From positions 1 through 64,000 of the forward strand of contig NZ_JACHCQ010000009.1 in assembly GCF_014205835.1 (NCBI RefSeq): a DNA stretch of 64,000 nt, written 5' to 3'. The translations under genes and the position numbers were made by a program. Positions 1 to 13,275 of the stretch are shown piece by piece. The notes under the pieces were generated by a model. That model made no database searches, had not been told where the DNA came from, and worked only from the letters and a program-made list of their open reading frames with translations. Within the stretch, counting starts at the first letter, position 1. Each line of letters starts with the position of its first letter. The stretch is from Pedobacter sp. AK013 (GTDB taxonomy: Bacteria; Bacteroidota; Bacteroidia; Sphingobacteriales; Sphingobacteriaceae).

Positions 1-1631
1 CTGGTGCTCAAGGTTTAAAAGGTGATAAGGGAGATGTAGGTGCAACGGGTCCTGCTGGAGCAACTGGTGCTCAAGGTTTAAAAGGCGATAAGGGAGATAT
101 AGGCGCAATGGGTCCTGCTGGTGCAACTGGTGCTCAAGGTTTAAAAGGTGATAAGGGAGATGTAGGTGCAACGGGTCCTGCTGGAGCAACTGGTGCTCAA
201 GGTTTAAAAGGCGATAAGGGAGATATAGGCGCAATGGGTCCTGCTGGAGCAACTGGTGCTCAAGGTTTAAAAGGTGATAAGGGAGATGTAGGTGCAACGG
301 GTCCTGCTGGAGCAACTGGTGCTCAAGGTTTAAAAGGCGATAAGGGAGATATAGGCGCAATGGGTCCTGCTGGAGCAACTGGTGCTCAAGGTTTAAAAGG
401 TGATAAGGGAGATATAGGTGCAACTGGTCCTACTGGAGCAACTGGTGCTCAAGGTTTAAAAGGCGATAAGGGAGATATAGGTGCAACGGGTCCTACGGGC
501 GCTACAGGTGCTGCTGGTGCACAAGGCATTCAGGGTGTGAAAGGTGACAAGGGCGATGTAGGTGCAACGGGTCTTACTGGCGCTACAGGTCCTGCAGGTG
601 CAACTGGTGCTCAAGGTTTAAAAGGTGATAAGGGAGATATAGGTGCAACTGGTCCCACTGGCGCTACAGGTGCTGCTGGTGCACAGGGCATTCAGGGTGT
701 GAAAGGTGACAAAGGCGATGTAGGGGCAACCGGTCCTGCTGGTGCAACAGGTGCTCAAGGCTTGAAAGGTGATAAGGGAGATACGGGAGCAACGGGTCCG
801 GTAGGTGCAACAGGTGCTCAGGGCGGTACAGGTTTAATAATTGATGGCCTTAATACAACAGTCACAGGAAATGGAACAACTGCGACACCATATAAAATCA
901 ATACACCGACTACAACTTTAAGTCAAAATACTACGACTGGCGCAATTACTTATACCAATGAGGCCACAACGGCAGTAACAGCCCAATTGAAAAGTGCTAA
1001 TACGCCTAATATTTTAAAAGTGGGTACAGATGGCGGTTTATTATTGGCACCAACTGATGTTCTAACGGCTACCAGTGCAAATAACGGATTAACAGTGACT
1101 AATGGCGTAGTGCAGCTTAGCGGACCGCTAATTAAGCCAACTATTGTTATTGCAGACGTTACGAATACGCTTGCGTTGGCAGGCTTGCAAACTGGCAATA
1201 ATACCTATAGCTTTAATGGATCCTCATATACTTCAACTGCGGATCGCATTGTTGTAGCTGATCCAAGTTCAGGTGTATTAAAACAGGTTAAAGCAGCAAT
1301 GCCTAAGTTTTTCTATGCACCATCGGTAGTTGTTCCTACACACGATGCTAACGGAATACCATTAACCGGAACCAGAACTTTAAATATTTATACATTTTAT
1401 TCGCAGCAGTTTGGATTTACTTCGGCTCCAAATCAGGCGAGAAGTAATGCAAGTTCATCATTACCGGTTCTAGCACCAGCTGATCTGGATTATTTTGTAA
1501 CCTATTTTGATAATAATGTATTCAATACGGTCACGATATCTGCGGCAGGTGTGATTTCTTATACAGTTAAATCTACTGCAGTAGCAACTGAAGCTTCATT
1601 TATGAATATTGTATTCAAGGTAAAGGATTAA
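1..1631 (+). CDS. Collagen-like repeat surface protein, 5' partial
   Basis: The reading frame is open from base 3, so the gene begins upstream of the window and the internal ATG at 108 is not its start. About 275 visible residues are uninterrupted Gly-X-Y triplets rich in GDKGD, GATG and AQG, the pattern of bacterial collagen-like proteins that form extended triple helices. About 265 non-collagenous residues follow, rich in T, N, S and V, and would form a globular C-terminal head. Collagen-like proteins of this kind are usually secreted surface filaments or adhesins. I see no type A or type B T9SS sorting domain at the C-terminus. The following genes on the same strand (lectin-like, T9SS cargo, PorP-like) fit a surface role. 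The signal peptide is outside the window. Function beyond a structural or adhesive role is unknown. Confidence 0.85.
   Translation, partial: GAQGLKGDKGDVGATGPAGATGAQGLKGDKGDIGAMGPAGATGAQGLKGDKGDVGATGPAGATGAQGLKGDKGDIGAMGPAGATGAQGLKGDKGDVGATGPAGATGAQGLKGDKGDIGAMGPAGATGAQGLKGDKGDIGATGPTGATGAQGLKGDKGDIGATGPTGATGAAGAQGIQGVKGDKGDVGATGLTGATGPAGATGAQGLKGDKGDIGATGPTGATGAAGAQGIQGVKGDKGDVGATGPAGATGAQGLKGDKGDTGATGPVGATGAQGGTGLIIDGLNTTVTGNGTTATPYKINTPTTTLSQNTTTGAITYTNEATTAVTAQLKSANTPNILKVGTDGGLLLAPTDVLTATSANNGLTVTNGVVQLSGPLIKPTIVIADVTNTLALAGLQTGNNTYSFNGSSYTSTADRIVVADPSSGVLKQVKAAMPKFFYAPSVVVPTHDANGIPLTGTRTLNIYTFYSQQFGFTSAPNQARSNASSSLPVLAPADLDYFVTYFDNNVFNTVTISAAGVISYTVKSTAVATEASFMNIVFKVKD
3..506 (+). repeat. 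63-bp tandem repeat encoding collagen triplets
   Basis: Eight copies of a 63-bp unit start at 3, 66, 129, 192, 255, 318, 381 and 444. Each encodes 21 residues, or seven Gly-X-Y triplets. The first six alternate between subtype A (GGTGAT...GATGTAGGTGCAACG) and subtype B (GGCGAT...GATATAGGCGCAATG), so the real period is 126 bp. Copies 7 and 8 are hybrids of A and B. More divergent 63- and 81-bp variants continue to about 835. Near-identity at silent positions indicates recent duplication or homogenisation. Confidence 0.95.
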
Positions 1632-1650
1632 TATTTTAATAAATAAAGAA

Positions 1651-3228
1651 ATGAAAATTCAAGTTATTATATCTATTAATTTTTTGAAGGACATTATTTG
1701 TCCTTCAAAAAAATTAAAAATGGCGATTAGCTTAGCCTTATTTTTAATAGTAGCTAATGTTAAGCAGGTAAATGCGCAATTATTTGGCGATTTTCCATAC
1801 AATCAATCATTTTTGTCAACTACCCAACCCGCTGAGGTAACTAAGCCTACAGGCGCTGGAACAAATGCCGCTACCTTTACCACTACAGGATTACAATTAA
1901 CGCCTGCTCAAACTGCTCAATTTGGTGCAGTTTTTATTAATGACAAGCAATTTAATACCTCAGTAGGGATTAAAATTTCTTTTGAGTATGCTATATATGG
2001 AGGTACAGGTGCTGATGGGCTGTTACTTTTTTTATATGATGCATCTATTACGCCAGTAATTGGGGCTAAAGGTCGTGGTATGGGATATGCATATTTAAGA
2101 GCGAGAGATTTATATAGCGCAGAGCGAAAAGATGGGCTTAGCGGAGCCTATTTAGGCATTGCCTTTGATTCTTATGGAAACTTTAAAAACGCCCCTTTTC
2201 AGGGTGATGCCCGTCTCAATGGTATTTCCGGAGTAACCTGGTCAAATGCAATGAGTCACGTAACTTTAAGAGGAGCAAAAGGAAAATTTATAGATAATTA
2301 TGGTAGAGAACTTGGGCGGACCGGGTATCCGGTATTAAGAACTCAGGGTACGCTTTCCCCTACTTCTGTAACCAGAGGAGGCGCAGTACTTACAACAGCC
2401 GGTGGTTATAGTTATTTAGGTGGGATAGCTGATAATTTTAATTTAAGGTCTGGAGCTTATACTACAGATCCAAATGATCCGAATTATAGAAAAGCCTTTA
2501 TTGAATTGATACCAAACGCTGGTGGCGGTTTTGATGTAACAGTTAAAATACAGCATCAAAACACAGTGACTACGGTAATTGATAATTACTGGTACAGGGC
2601 TGATGCCAATATGAATTATACTGAAAATGCAAACCCCCAATCAACTGATTATAATACTTCTGATATTCAGGGAGCCAATACTTTAAATACCATAGATAGT
2701 CGGGTTCCTGCAAATTTTAGAATGGGTTTTGCCGCAACAACAGGAGGGTTAACCGATATTCATAAAATATGGAAACTAAGTGTTTCTTTGCCTTATGCGG
2801 CAGAAGCTGCTGATGATAATGCTGCAACCTGTAAAAATACTCCGGTTATTGTAGATCCTTATGCCAATGATGTTGCCTACACAGGGCCTGTAAACGGCCC
2901 ACCTACCGGTTCATCGGCTAATATAGATTTTAATGCGTTTCAATTTCTTAAAGCAGATGAAACCCCGGAAACGAATCCTTTTTCTGTAACTAATGCACAA
3001 GGTACATTCATATATGCTCCTGCTACCGGAAAGGTAACTTTTACACCCAAAGCAGGTTTTGTTGGTACAGCATCTATAGCCTATAAAATAAAAGGTAAAA
3101 ACAATGGATCCAATCAGCCTTACGGAGATGAAAGTTTCCGATCAGGAGTAGCAACAATTTATTTTAGTGTGAGAAAGTGCCAGGTAATAACAAATCCTAT
3201 GCTGCCCTCACCAAGTAATCAAAATTAA
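1651..3228 (+). CDS. Secreted L-type-lectin-like protein
   Basis: 525 residues. The N-terminus has a hydrophobic segment (about residues 24-41) ending VNAQ, a plausible signal peptide cut; an alternative start at Met24 (1720) would give a more conventional signal peptide. Residues about 45-270 resemble the legume/L-type lectin beta-sandwich: an [18 protein letters not shown] strand is followed by [14 protein letters not shown], the pattern of bacterial lectin-like domains. The last about 130 residues contain a repeat of the Ig-like or cadherin-like kind ([20 protein letters not shown]). It probably binds carbohydrate at the surface. It lies 19 nt after the collagen-like gene and 11 nt before the T9SS cargo gene, so co-transcription is likely. 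The exact glycan cannot be told. Confidence 0.7.
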   Translation: MKIQVIISINFLKDIICPSKKLKMAISLALFLIVANVKQVNAQLFGDFPYNQSFLSTTQPAEVTKPTGAGTNAATFTTTGLQLTPAQTAQFGAVFINDKQFNTSVGIKISFEYAIYGGTGADGLLLFLYDASITPVIGAKGRGMGYAYLRARDLYSAERKDGLSGAYLGIAFDSYGNFKNAPFQGDARLNGISGVTWSNAMSHVTLRGAKGKFIDNYGRELGRTGYPVLRTQGTLSPTSVTRGGAVLTTAGGYSYLGGIADNFNLRSGAYTTDPNDPNYRKAFIELIPNAGGGFDVTVKIQHQNTVTTVIDNYWYRADANMNYTENANPQSTDYNTSDIQGANTLNTIDSRVPANFRMGFAATTGGLTDIHKIWKLSVSLPYAAEAADDNAATCKNTPVIVDPYANDVAYTGPVNGPPTGSSANIDFNAFQFLKADETPETNPFSVTNAQGTFIYAPATGKVTFTPKAGFVGTASIAYKIKGKNNGSNQPYGDESFRSGVATIYFSVRKCQVITNPMLPSPSNQN

Positions 3229-3239
3229 TTATCGTTCAA

Positions 3240-4532
3240 ATGTCAAGCCATTCTATAAAAATATTAATATCAACCTTATTGATGCTTTCCGGTTTTGGTG
3301 CCATGGCCCAAACCGGGACAGGCAGTATGACTGTCGATAATTCAACGGTTAATATCGCCGCTGGTACCACAGAGCAACGCTTCTCTGAGGAGAGCTATTT
3401 CGGACCGGAGGCAAACTGGACAATTGACGGAACACTTGAAATATGGAGTAAAAAAATATGGATTGCCCCGGGCGCAGTTTTTAAGGGATTGGGAAAAATT
3501 GTGATTTATAATCCTGGGGCAAATCCATTTTATCCTGGTATGGCTTCCGGTCAGACAAAGATTGATGGAAACAACGGTAATTTCATCAACCTGATTATTG
3601 AGCACCGCAATGAGGAGAATATCCTGCTTGCCGATGTTTCCGATCCGGGTTACAAAACGGCCAACCCTACAGGCGCCTTATCGGCAGAGCTGAACATTGG
3701 CGGTACTTTGGATTTAGCGGCAGACCGTGCAGATATTATCCTAAACGGACACAACCTAGCTTTTAACAGTTCAGGTAAAATTGAGAACTACAGCAAATCG
3801 AGGATGGTTGTTACCGGCAACAGCATTAACGGTCACATGATAAAAGATTATGCAGGCAGCGATGGTTTTGTGTTTCCTGTGGGTATTGAAGAAGGAGATT
3901 ATACGCCTGCTACTTTAAGCCCGGGCAGTGTAGGCAAATTGTTTGTAAGCGTTCAGGATTATGCAGGCGCAAACAAGGCGATTAAAAACCCGGCTTTGGG
4001 CATGGACCGTGTGTGGCACATTTATGGTTCCCCATCGCTTACTGCAAACATGATTTTACAGCACAACAGCAACACCAACGGAAGTTTGTTTAAAGATGCC
4101 AATGCAGCAATTGCACGTTACTTAAGCGGTGAAAAATGGGATATCTTAAAGGGGACTAACCCTGGCGTGGGTGTACATACACGCAACAATGTAGCCCTTG
4201 CCACCGATATGGCAGCAAATGGCGGTTACTTTACCAAACTTAATGTTTCGGGCGCTACCTTGTTTATCCCTAATTTATATACACCAAACGGCGATGGCAC
4301 GAACGATACCTTCGAGATCCGTGGATTGGAACTATTTGAGGAGAATGATTTGATTATTGTTAACCGATGGGGCAACGAGGTTTATAAAGCCACAGGCTAC
4401 CAGAACAACTGGACAGGCGAGGGCTTGAATGAAGGTACTTATTTTTATGTACTTCGGGTAAAGGAATTAGCAGGGGCAGAGTGGCAGGTGTTTAAAGGCT
4501 ACATTACTTTGATCAGGGCATTTAAGAAATAG
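3240..4532 (+). CDS. T9SS type B sorting-domain (gliding motility-associated C-terminal) protein
   Basis: 430 residues with a signal peptide ending AMAQ at about residue 24. The middle part is a beta-rich region of no family I recognise. The last about 85 residues match the type B T9SS sorting domain: [15 protein letters not shown], then [12 protein letters not shown], a W-rich segment and a GTYFYVL strand. That domain directs export across the outer membrane by the type IX secretion system; type B cargo typically depends on a PorP/SprF-like outer membrane protein. Such a protein is encoded 88 nt downstream, which fits a dedicated cargo/translocator pair. The function of the exported part is unknown. 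Confidence 0.85.
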   Translation: MSSHSIKILISTLLMLSGFGAMAQTGTGSMTVDNSTVNIAAGTTEQRFSEESYFGPEANWTIDGTLEIWSKKIWIAPGAVFKGLGKIVIYNPGANPFYPGMASGQTKIDGNNGNFINLIIEHRNEENILLADVSDPGYKTANPTGALSAELNIGGTLDLAADRADIILNGHNLAFNSSGKIENYSKSRMVVTGNSINGHMIKDYAGSDGFVFPVGIEEGDYTPATLSPGSVGKLFVSVQDYAGANKAIKNPALGMDRVWHIYGSPSLTANMILQHNSNTNGSLFKDANAAIARYLSGEKWDILKGTNPGVGVHTRNNVALATDMAANGGYFTKLNVSGATLFIPNLYTPNGDGTNDTFEIRGLELFEENDLIIVNRWGNEVYKATGYQNNWTGEGLNEGTYFYVLRVKELAGAEWQVFKGYITLIRAFKK

Positions 4533-4620
4533 GATTAAGGATTGGATGCTGAATGGTTAAACAAACAGAACACATTTTTAACTAACGCTCATTCAGGCAA
4601 GCCCATAATTAAGATAATAA

Positions 4621-5586
4621 ATGAAAAAGATATTCATACTAACGATACTAACGATAAGCGTACTGCTGGCTAAAGCCCAGCAGGATGCCCAGTTTAGCCA
4701 GTACATGTTTAACGGGATTTACATTAACCCGGCGTATGCAGGTTATAAGGAACAGTTAAACCTTCACGCGTTTTACCGTAACCAGTGGACGGGTATTGAA
4801 GGTTCGCCCACCACCATGTCTATCGCGGTAGATGCAATTGCAAACAATGGCAATGTTGGTTTGGCCTTACAGATTTCAAGCGATAGGATCGGTGCGCAGC
4901 GCAACCTATCGGCCTATGCAAACTACGCTTACCGGATTCCGATGAACTCGGATGGCTCCTCGAGGCTAGCCTTTGGAGTGGGTGTTGGAGCGGTACAATT
5001 GGGAATTGATGGATCAATGTTAAACCCAAACGACTTTGAAGTGAACCAGCCAGTAGGTATTCAGAGTACAATTGTACCCGATGCACGTGCCGGGGTTTAC
5101 TTTTCGAACAACCGCTTTTATGCAGGTTTATCAGCGGATAACCTGGTTTCGCAGTATATCGATATTGACCGCTATGCTTTTATTGCACAACCCAAACCAC
5201 ACTATTATTTAACCGCGGGGATGTTGTTGCCGATTAATGAAGACCTGCAGTTGAAGCCTTCGTTTTTATTGAAGGATGACCGTGGAGGACCAACGAGTTT
5301 AGACGTTAATGCTTTCTTTATCATTGCAGATAAAGTATGGCTGGGCGGTTCTTACCGTACGGGCGTAAAGTTGTACGATAAAAGTTATCTCCAGAAAGAT
5401 TTGAGCAACTTAAATTCAGGAGTTGTGGCAGCGCAGTTTTTTGCAAGCAGCAATTTACGGATTGGTTATGCTTACGATTTCTCTATCGGACCTTTGCAGG
5501 GGTATAGTGGCGGTACCCATGAGATTTCGATCGGTTATTTCTTTAATAGGAAAAGCCTGAGGATGGTTACGCCAAGATATTTTTAG
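4621..5586 (+). CDS. PorP/SprF family type IX secretion membrane protein
   Basis: 321 residues, the usual length of the PorP/SprF family. A signal peptide (residues 1-19, ending AKAQ) is followed by the family hallmark QDAQFSQYMFNGIYINPAYAG. The rest alternates short polar turns with amphipathic strands and ends with an aromatic strand plus a basic tail, as expected of an outer-membrane beta-barrel. Family members help move or attach T9SS cargo, and SprF-like versions are specific for type B sorting domains. The preceding gene encodes such a cargo and the next gene a PorE-like OmpA protein, so a functional unit is likely. Many paralogues exist per genome, so this need not be the core PorP. 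Confidence 0.88.
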   Translation: MKKIFILTILTISVLLAKAQQDAQFSQYMFNGIYINPAYAGYKEQLNLHAFYRNQWTGIEGSPTTMSIAVDAIANNGNVGLALQISSDRIGAQRNLSAYANYAYRIPMNSDGSSRLAFGVGVGAVQLGIDGSMLNPNDFEVNQPVGIQSTIVPDARAGVYFSNNRFYAGLSADNLVSQYIDIDRYAFIAQPKPHYYLTAGMLLPINEDLQLKPSFLLKDDRGGPTSLDVNAFFIIADKVWLGGSYRTGVKLYDKSYLQKDLSNLNSGVVAAQFFASSNLRIGYAYDFSIGPLQGYSGGTHEISIGYFFNRKSLRMVTPRYF

Positions 5587-5672
5587 ATGTTAAGCTTATG
5601 CTCTGAAGGATGAGATTCGCGATGATCGGAATCAGGTTGTATGATTCCAAAATTTCAAATTTAAATTAACCA

Positions 5673-7637
5673 ATGAGATATAAAAAACTATCACTGATCC
5701 TGTTCAGTATGTTATGCTCTTTTTCAGCAACAGCACAGTATGTATTAAATGAGGCTGATCGAGCGTTTGAGCAATATAATTACGATAAAGCAATTGATCT
5801 TTACGAGCAGGCTTATAAGAAAAAAGCAACACTACATGCTGCCGAACGGTTAGCGGCCTGTTATAACTACCAACGTAATTATAAGCAAACCGAAAGCTGG
5901 TACGCGATCGCTGCAGGAATGGAAAAAAGCCCGGCAGAAAATACTTTGGCGTATGCAAAAGCATTGCAAAGTAATTCAAAATACAGCGAAGCTAAGATTC
6001 AGTATAATAATTATGCAGATTTAAATAAAAATCTTAACCCTTCATTAAAAAGTATGTGGTTGCGTTCCTGCGATTCGGCGATGTACTGGATGAAAGAACC
6101 GAAATCCGTTGTAATCAATAATGAAAAATCATTAAACAGCCCACAATCAGATTGGGGGGCAGTGATGCAAAAAGGAATGATCGTATTCTCCTCAGACAGG
6201 GGCTTAAAAGGTAAAGACGAACAAAGCGGGAATAAGCCATTTTTAAAATTCGATGGTTCGAAAGCACCCAATAAAACCATATATGGCTGGACAGGGAATC
6301 ATTACCTTAAGCTTTACACCAAAACCGGTGCAGATAGCATCGCATTATTTCCAATCGGGACAGGAACAGATTACCATGTTGGTCCTGCAAGCTTTACTCA
6401 AAATGGAGGTGAAATGTATTTCACGCTTACGAGGATTCCAGCGCAATTAGATTACACAAAAGTTAAAATCCTAAAAGGAAAGCAAGCTACGGTTAACATC
6501 GAGATTTATAGCAGCAAAAAAGATGCTTCAGGAAAATGGGGTACTCCCGTAGCTTTTAAATACAATAATGTAAATCAATATTCTGTAGGCGATCCTTTTA
6601 TCAGCACAGATGAACAAAGCTTATATTTTAGTTCAAACAGGCCGGGTGGCAAAGGTGGAACTGATCTGTATGTTTGCCAGAAAACAGCTGAGGGTGATTG
6701 GGGACTGCCAATTAATTTAACAGAGATTAATACGGAGGGCAACGAAAGAAACCCATCTTTTGACGGTGATAATAATTTTTATTTCAGTAGTGATGGACGG
6801 GTAGGCATGGGTGGTCTGGATATTTTTAGTGCCAAACTAATTGGCGGAAAGATATCAGAACCTCAGAACATGGGTTACCCGGTTAATTCTCCCCAGGATG
6901 ATTTTACCTTCAATTTAAGTACTGCAACAACAGGATTTTTATCCTCTAACCGTATTGATGGTTCAGGTGAAGATGATATTTACAGCTTTACCCAACAATT
7001 AATTCTGGCCTTTAAATTGACTGGAACGGTTTATAATAAAACCACTGGACAGCCGCTTGGCAATACCATTGTTACACTAAACAAAACAGGTGGTTCAACA
7101 TTAAAAGTAGAAACGGATGAAAACGGTAGGTTCAGGTTTAATCTTGAGAGAGCGTCTGATTATGGACTAAAAGGGGAGAAGACCAATTATAGAAGTGATG
7201 GAGATTCGTTAACCACTATTGGTCTTACTGCATCAACAGAGATTAAAAAACACTTATATCTGGAGGCGATTGAAATCAATAAAGCGATTAAACTGGAAAA
7301 TATTTATTATGACTTCGATAAATCGAATATCCGTGCAGATGCGACGATTGAATTAGATAAGCTGGTTAAAATTATGACTGACAATCCAACGATTTGGATT
7401 GAACTAGGCTCACATACCGATAGTCGTGGAAATGATGCCTACAACCTGGCATTATCACAAAGAAGGGCAGATGCTGCAGTGCAATATATTATAGATAGGG
7501 GAATAAGTAAAAACAGGATTACAGCTGTTGGTTACGGAGAAACCAGATTGTTAAATAAATGTACAAATGGGGTACAATGTACTGCTGCCGAGCATCAGTT
7601 AAACAGAAGGACGGAATTCAAAATAGTAAAACAATAG
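5673..7637 (+). CDS. PorE-like OmpA family protein (TPR, PD40 propeller, CarboxypepD_reg, OmpA)
   Basis: 654 residues. The signal peptide ends about residue 21 (SATAQ) without a convincing lipobox. Domain order: TPR-like helices (about 22-120); WD40/PD40 propeller blades (about 150-440) with repeated SSNRPGGKGGTDLY-type motifs; a carboxypeptidase-regulatory-like beta sandwich (about 452-530); and an OmpA C-terminal peptidoglycan-binding domain (about 545-654) with YYDFDKSNIR and TDSRG...LSQRRA. The same order is known for PorE of Porphyromonas gingivalis, which anchors the T9SS to peptidoglycan. It lies 86 nt after the PorP/SprF-like gene. This could be the anchor for that locus-specific translocator rather than the core machine. 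Confidence 0.85.
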   Translation: MRYKKLSLILFSMLCSFSATAQYVLNEADRAFEQYNYDKAIDLYEQAYKKKATLHAAERLAACYNYQRNYKQTESWYAIAAGMEKSPAENTLAYAKALQSNSKYSEAKIQYNNYADLNKNLNPSLKSMWLRSCDSAMYWMKEPKSVVINNEKSLNSPQSDWGAVMQKGMIVFSSDRGLKGKDEQSGNKPFLKFDGSKAPNKTIYGWTGNHYLKLYTKTGADSIALFPIGTGTDYHVGPASFTQNGGEMYFTLTRIPAQLDYTKVKILKGKQATVNIEIYSSKKDASGKWGTPVAFKYNNVNQYSVGDPFISTDEQSLYFSSNRPGGKGGTDLYVCQKTAEGDWGLPINLTEINTEGNERNPSFDGDNNFYFSSDGRVGMGGLDIFSAKLIGGKISEPQNMGYPVNSPQDDFTFNLSTATTGFLSSNRIDGSGEDDIYSFTQQLILAFKLTGTVYNKTTGQPLGNTIVTLNKTGGSTLKVETDENGRFRFNLERASDYGLKGEKTNYRSDGDSLTTIGLTASTEIKKHLYLEAIEINKAIKLENIYYDFDKSNIRADATIELDKLVKIMTDNPTIWIELGSHTDSRGNDAYNLALSQRRADAAVQYIIDRGISKNRITAVGYGETRLLNKCTNGVQCTAAEHQLNRRTEFKIVKQ

Positions 7638-10772
<3,135 letters not shown>

Positions 10773-10819
10773 TTAAGCCTGGAGTCTTTAGTCCGGAGTT
10801 ATGAGCCAATTAATTTGTG

Positions 10820-10965
10820 ATTTATCATTCTGAGCGCGGTGAAGGATCTTTAAAAAGATAGATGTTGATGTTAGTACGGGGCGTGGGTTACGCACAAAGA
10901 AAAATCTAACTTTGTGGTATTTGCTTTTTTTCTTTATGCTCTTTGCAGTTAAACAGATCATACAC
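10820..10965. repeat. Dispersed intergenic repeat remnants
   Basis: 10829-10857 reads ATCATTCTGAGCGCGGTGAAGGATCTT, a common Bacteroidetes intergenic repeat that recurs with variation at 31645. 10909-10958 (CTTTGTGG...CTCTTTGCAGTTAAAC) resembles the CTTTGTGG...CTTTGCGGTTAAAT element at 60260-60300. The rest of this spacer shows nothing else. Confidence 0.6.
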
Positions 10966-11039
10966 CTCAAAATTTTGTATCACGATTAATACCAATCGTT
11001 TGTGAAAACAGTCTTATTTTTATCGCAAGATTAACTAAC

Positions 11040-13172
11040 ATGATGAATAAATATTGGCTTACTGTAACGGCTTGTACTTTGGCCATTACAGCAAATGCTC
11101 AGCAGAAAGCTTTAACCGTTAAAGATTACGAAAGAGCAGAAAGTTTTATGGGCTATAACACCGCAAAGTATATAGACCACGCCAGTGTGCAGCCTAACTG
11201 GCTGGACGGCGATAAATTCTGGTACACCACTAAAATGAATGATACCGAACAGACTTTTTTGGTAGATCCGGTAAAGAAAACCAAGACTTTAACCACCGAT
11301 TATAAAGGCGGTGCAATACCATCACGCCGGGGAGCTAACCGTAATGAAGTTTTATCTCCTGATGGGAAAAAAGCCATTTTAATTAAAGATTATAACCTCT
11401 TTGTTAAGGATGTAGCCACCGGGAAATTAACACAATTAACCACGGACGGTATTAAAGATTACGGTTATGCTACCGATAATGCCGGATGGAAACATAGCGA
11501 TGCACCAATTTTGCGCTGGTCGCCCGATTCGAAAAAGATCACCACTTTTCAACAAGACCAACGGAATTCGAAAGATATGTACCTCGTAACCACCAATGTG
11601 GGGGCGCCTGTGTTAAAAGCCTGGAAATATCCTTTGCCTGGCGATAAACAGATTGCAACGATTAGAAGAGTTGTGATTGATGTAGAAAACGCAAAAATGG
11701 TTTCATTAAATATTCCCGCAGATCAACACCGTGCTACCTTAAGTGATGATATTTCGAGTAGTGGTACTTTTGATGATATCGATTGGAAAGCCGATGGCAC
11801 AGAAGTGGCATTCCTGTCTACCTCCCGCGATCATAAAAATGAAAAATTCCGTATTGCCAATACCACAACGGGTGCCGTTCGCGAAGTTTTCGAAGAAACC
11901 GTAAAAACACAGTACGAATCTGGTCATGGCGCTATCAACTGGCGTTACCTTCCAGCGTCTAAAGAGATTATCTGGTATTCGGAAAGAGATAACTGGGGTC
12001 ATCTTTATTTATATGATTCAAGTAACGGCAAATTAAAAAACCAGATTACCAAAGGCGATTTCGTAGTTACCCGTTTAATTAAAGTAGACGAAAAAACTCG
12101 CACGCTTTACTTCATGGCCAATGGTCGCGAAAAAGGAAACCCTTATTTCAGTCATTTGTACAAAATCGGCTTCGATGGGAAAAATCTGGCATTGCTAACC
12201 CCGGAAGAAGGCAATCATCAGGTGGTATTTTCTCCATCTTTCGAATATTTTGTAGATACTTATTCACAACCTGATGTACCTGCCATTACCGTTTTAAGAA
12301 GTATCAACGGTAAACTGATCAATACCTTAGAGAAAACAGATGTATCGAGGTTAGCCGCCACAGGTTGGAAAGCACCTATTCCGGTTACTGTTAAGGCCAA
12401 GGATGGTAAAACCGATATCTATGGACTGATTTTTACACCAACCAAAATGGACCCAGGGCAGAAATATCCGGTTATCGATTATATTTATCCGGGGCCTCAG
12501 GGTGGTAGTGTAGGCAGCTGGTCTTTTGCTGCTTCGAGAGGCGATAATCAGGCCTTGGCCGAGCTGGGCTTTATTGTAGTGGTAATAGAAGGAACCAGCA
12601 ATCCAGACCGCTCTAAAAGTTTTCATGATATGAGTTATGGCAATATGGCCGAGAATACCTTGCCTGACCAGATTGCAGCTATCAGACAGCTTTCTGCCAA
12701 TTATCCTATTGATACAACTAAAGTAGGAATCTGGGGGCACTCGGGCGGTGGTTTTGCCACTGCTGCTGCCATGTTCCGCTATCCGGATTTCTTTAAAGTG
12801 GGGATTTCAGAATCGGGTAATCACGATAACAGAAACTATGAGGATGATTGGGGCGAGCGTTACAATGGTTTGGTAGAAAATTCTGATTATGAAGCACAGG
12901 CCAACCAAAACTATGCTAAAAACTTAAAAGGAAAACTGATGTTGGTACATGGCATGATGGATGACAATGTGCCACCTTACAACACGCTATTAGTTGTGGA
13001 AGCATTAGAAAAAGCAAACAAATCTTTCGATCTGGTTATTTTCCCAAATAGTGCGCATGGTTATGGCGATTACTCGCCTTATATGACACGCCGCCGTTGG
13101 GATTACTTTGTACAACATCTTTTAGGTGCAGAACCACCTAAAGATTATCAAATGAAAGCCAATATAAAATAA
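11040..13172 (+). CDS. Secreted S9 peptidase of the dipeptidyl/prolyl tripeptidyl peptidase IV family
   Basis: 710 residues with a signal peptide ending ITANAQ (about residue 21). An N-terminal eight-bladed DPP IV-type propeller (about 30-460) is followed by an alpha/beta-hydrolase domain. The catalytic triad can be read: Ser568 in GHSGGG, Asp642 in MDDNVPP and His673 in NSAHGYGDY. The family removes dipeptides or tripeptides after proline from peptide N-termini in the periplasm or at the surface. Which of DPP IV or prolyl tripeptidyl peptidase activity it has cannot be decided by eye. It stands alone and ends in its own terminator. Confidence 0.88.
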   Translation: MMNKYWLTVTACTLAITANAQQKALTVKDYERAESFMGYNTAKYIDHASVQPNWLDGDKFWYTTKMNDTEQTFLVDPVKKTKTLTTDYKGGAIPSRRGANRNEVLSPDGKKAILIKDYNLFVKDVATGKLTQLTTDGIKDYGYATDNAGWKHSDAPILRWSPDSKKITTFQQDQRNSKDMYLVTTNVGAPVLKAWKYPLPGDKQIATIRRVVIDVENAKMVSLNIPADQHRATLSDDISSSGTFDDIDWKADGTEVAFLSTSRDHKNEKFRIANTTTGAVREVFEETVKTQYESGHGAINWRYLPASKEIIWYSERDNWGHLYLYDSSNGKLKNQITKGDFVVTRLIKVDEKTRTLYFMANGREKGNPYFSHLYKIGFDGKNLALLTPEEGNHQVVFSPSFEYFVDTYSQPDVPAITVLRSINGKLINTLEKTDVSRLAATGWKAPIPVTVKAKDGKTDIYGLIFTPTKMDPGQKYPVIDYIYPGPQGGSVGSWSFAASRGDNQALAELGFIVVVIEGTSNPDRSKSFHDMSYGNMAENTLPDQIAAIRQLSANYPIDTTKVGIWGHSGGGFATAAAMFRYPDFFKVGISESGNHDNRNYEDDWGERYNGLVENSDYEAQANQNYAKNLKGKLMLVHGMMDDNVPPYNTLLVVEALEKANKSFDLVIFPNSAHGYGDYSPYMTRRRWDYFVQHLLGAEPPKDYQMKANIK

Positions 13173-13179
13173 CTTTATC

Positions 13180-13207
13180 AGAGCAACCTAATCAGTTGCT
13201 CTTTTTT
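13180..13207 (+). terminator. Rho-independent terminator after the S9 peptidase gene
   Basis: Perfect 8-bp stem AGAGCAAC (13180-13187) / GTTGCTCT (13195-13202) with a 7-nt loop, followed by a T run, 8 nt after the stop codon. Confidence 0.88.
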
Positions 13208-13275
13208 ATTATATTACCTTCGTGGCGAAACAAAGCGCTTTCTTTTAAGTTTTTGTTAATTAAGCAAATCATATC

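Noticed and set aside
1..835. Regular repeats that could suggest a CRISPR array
   Set aside because: Units are in frame, contiguous without unique spacers and encode Gly-X-Y triplets.
10999..11022. Possible promoter TTTG...TATTTTTA before the S9 peptidase gene
   Set aside because: The spacing is only 12 nt and the -7 box lacks the final G, so it does not meet the consensus.
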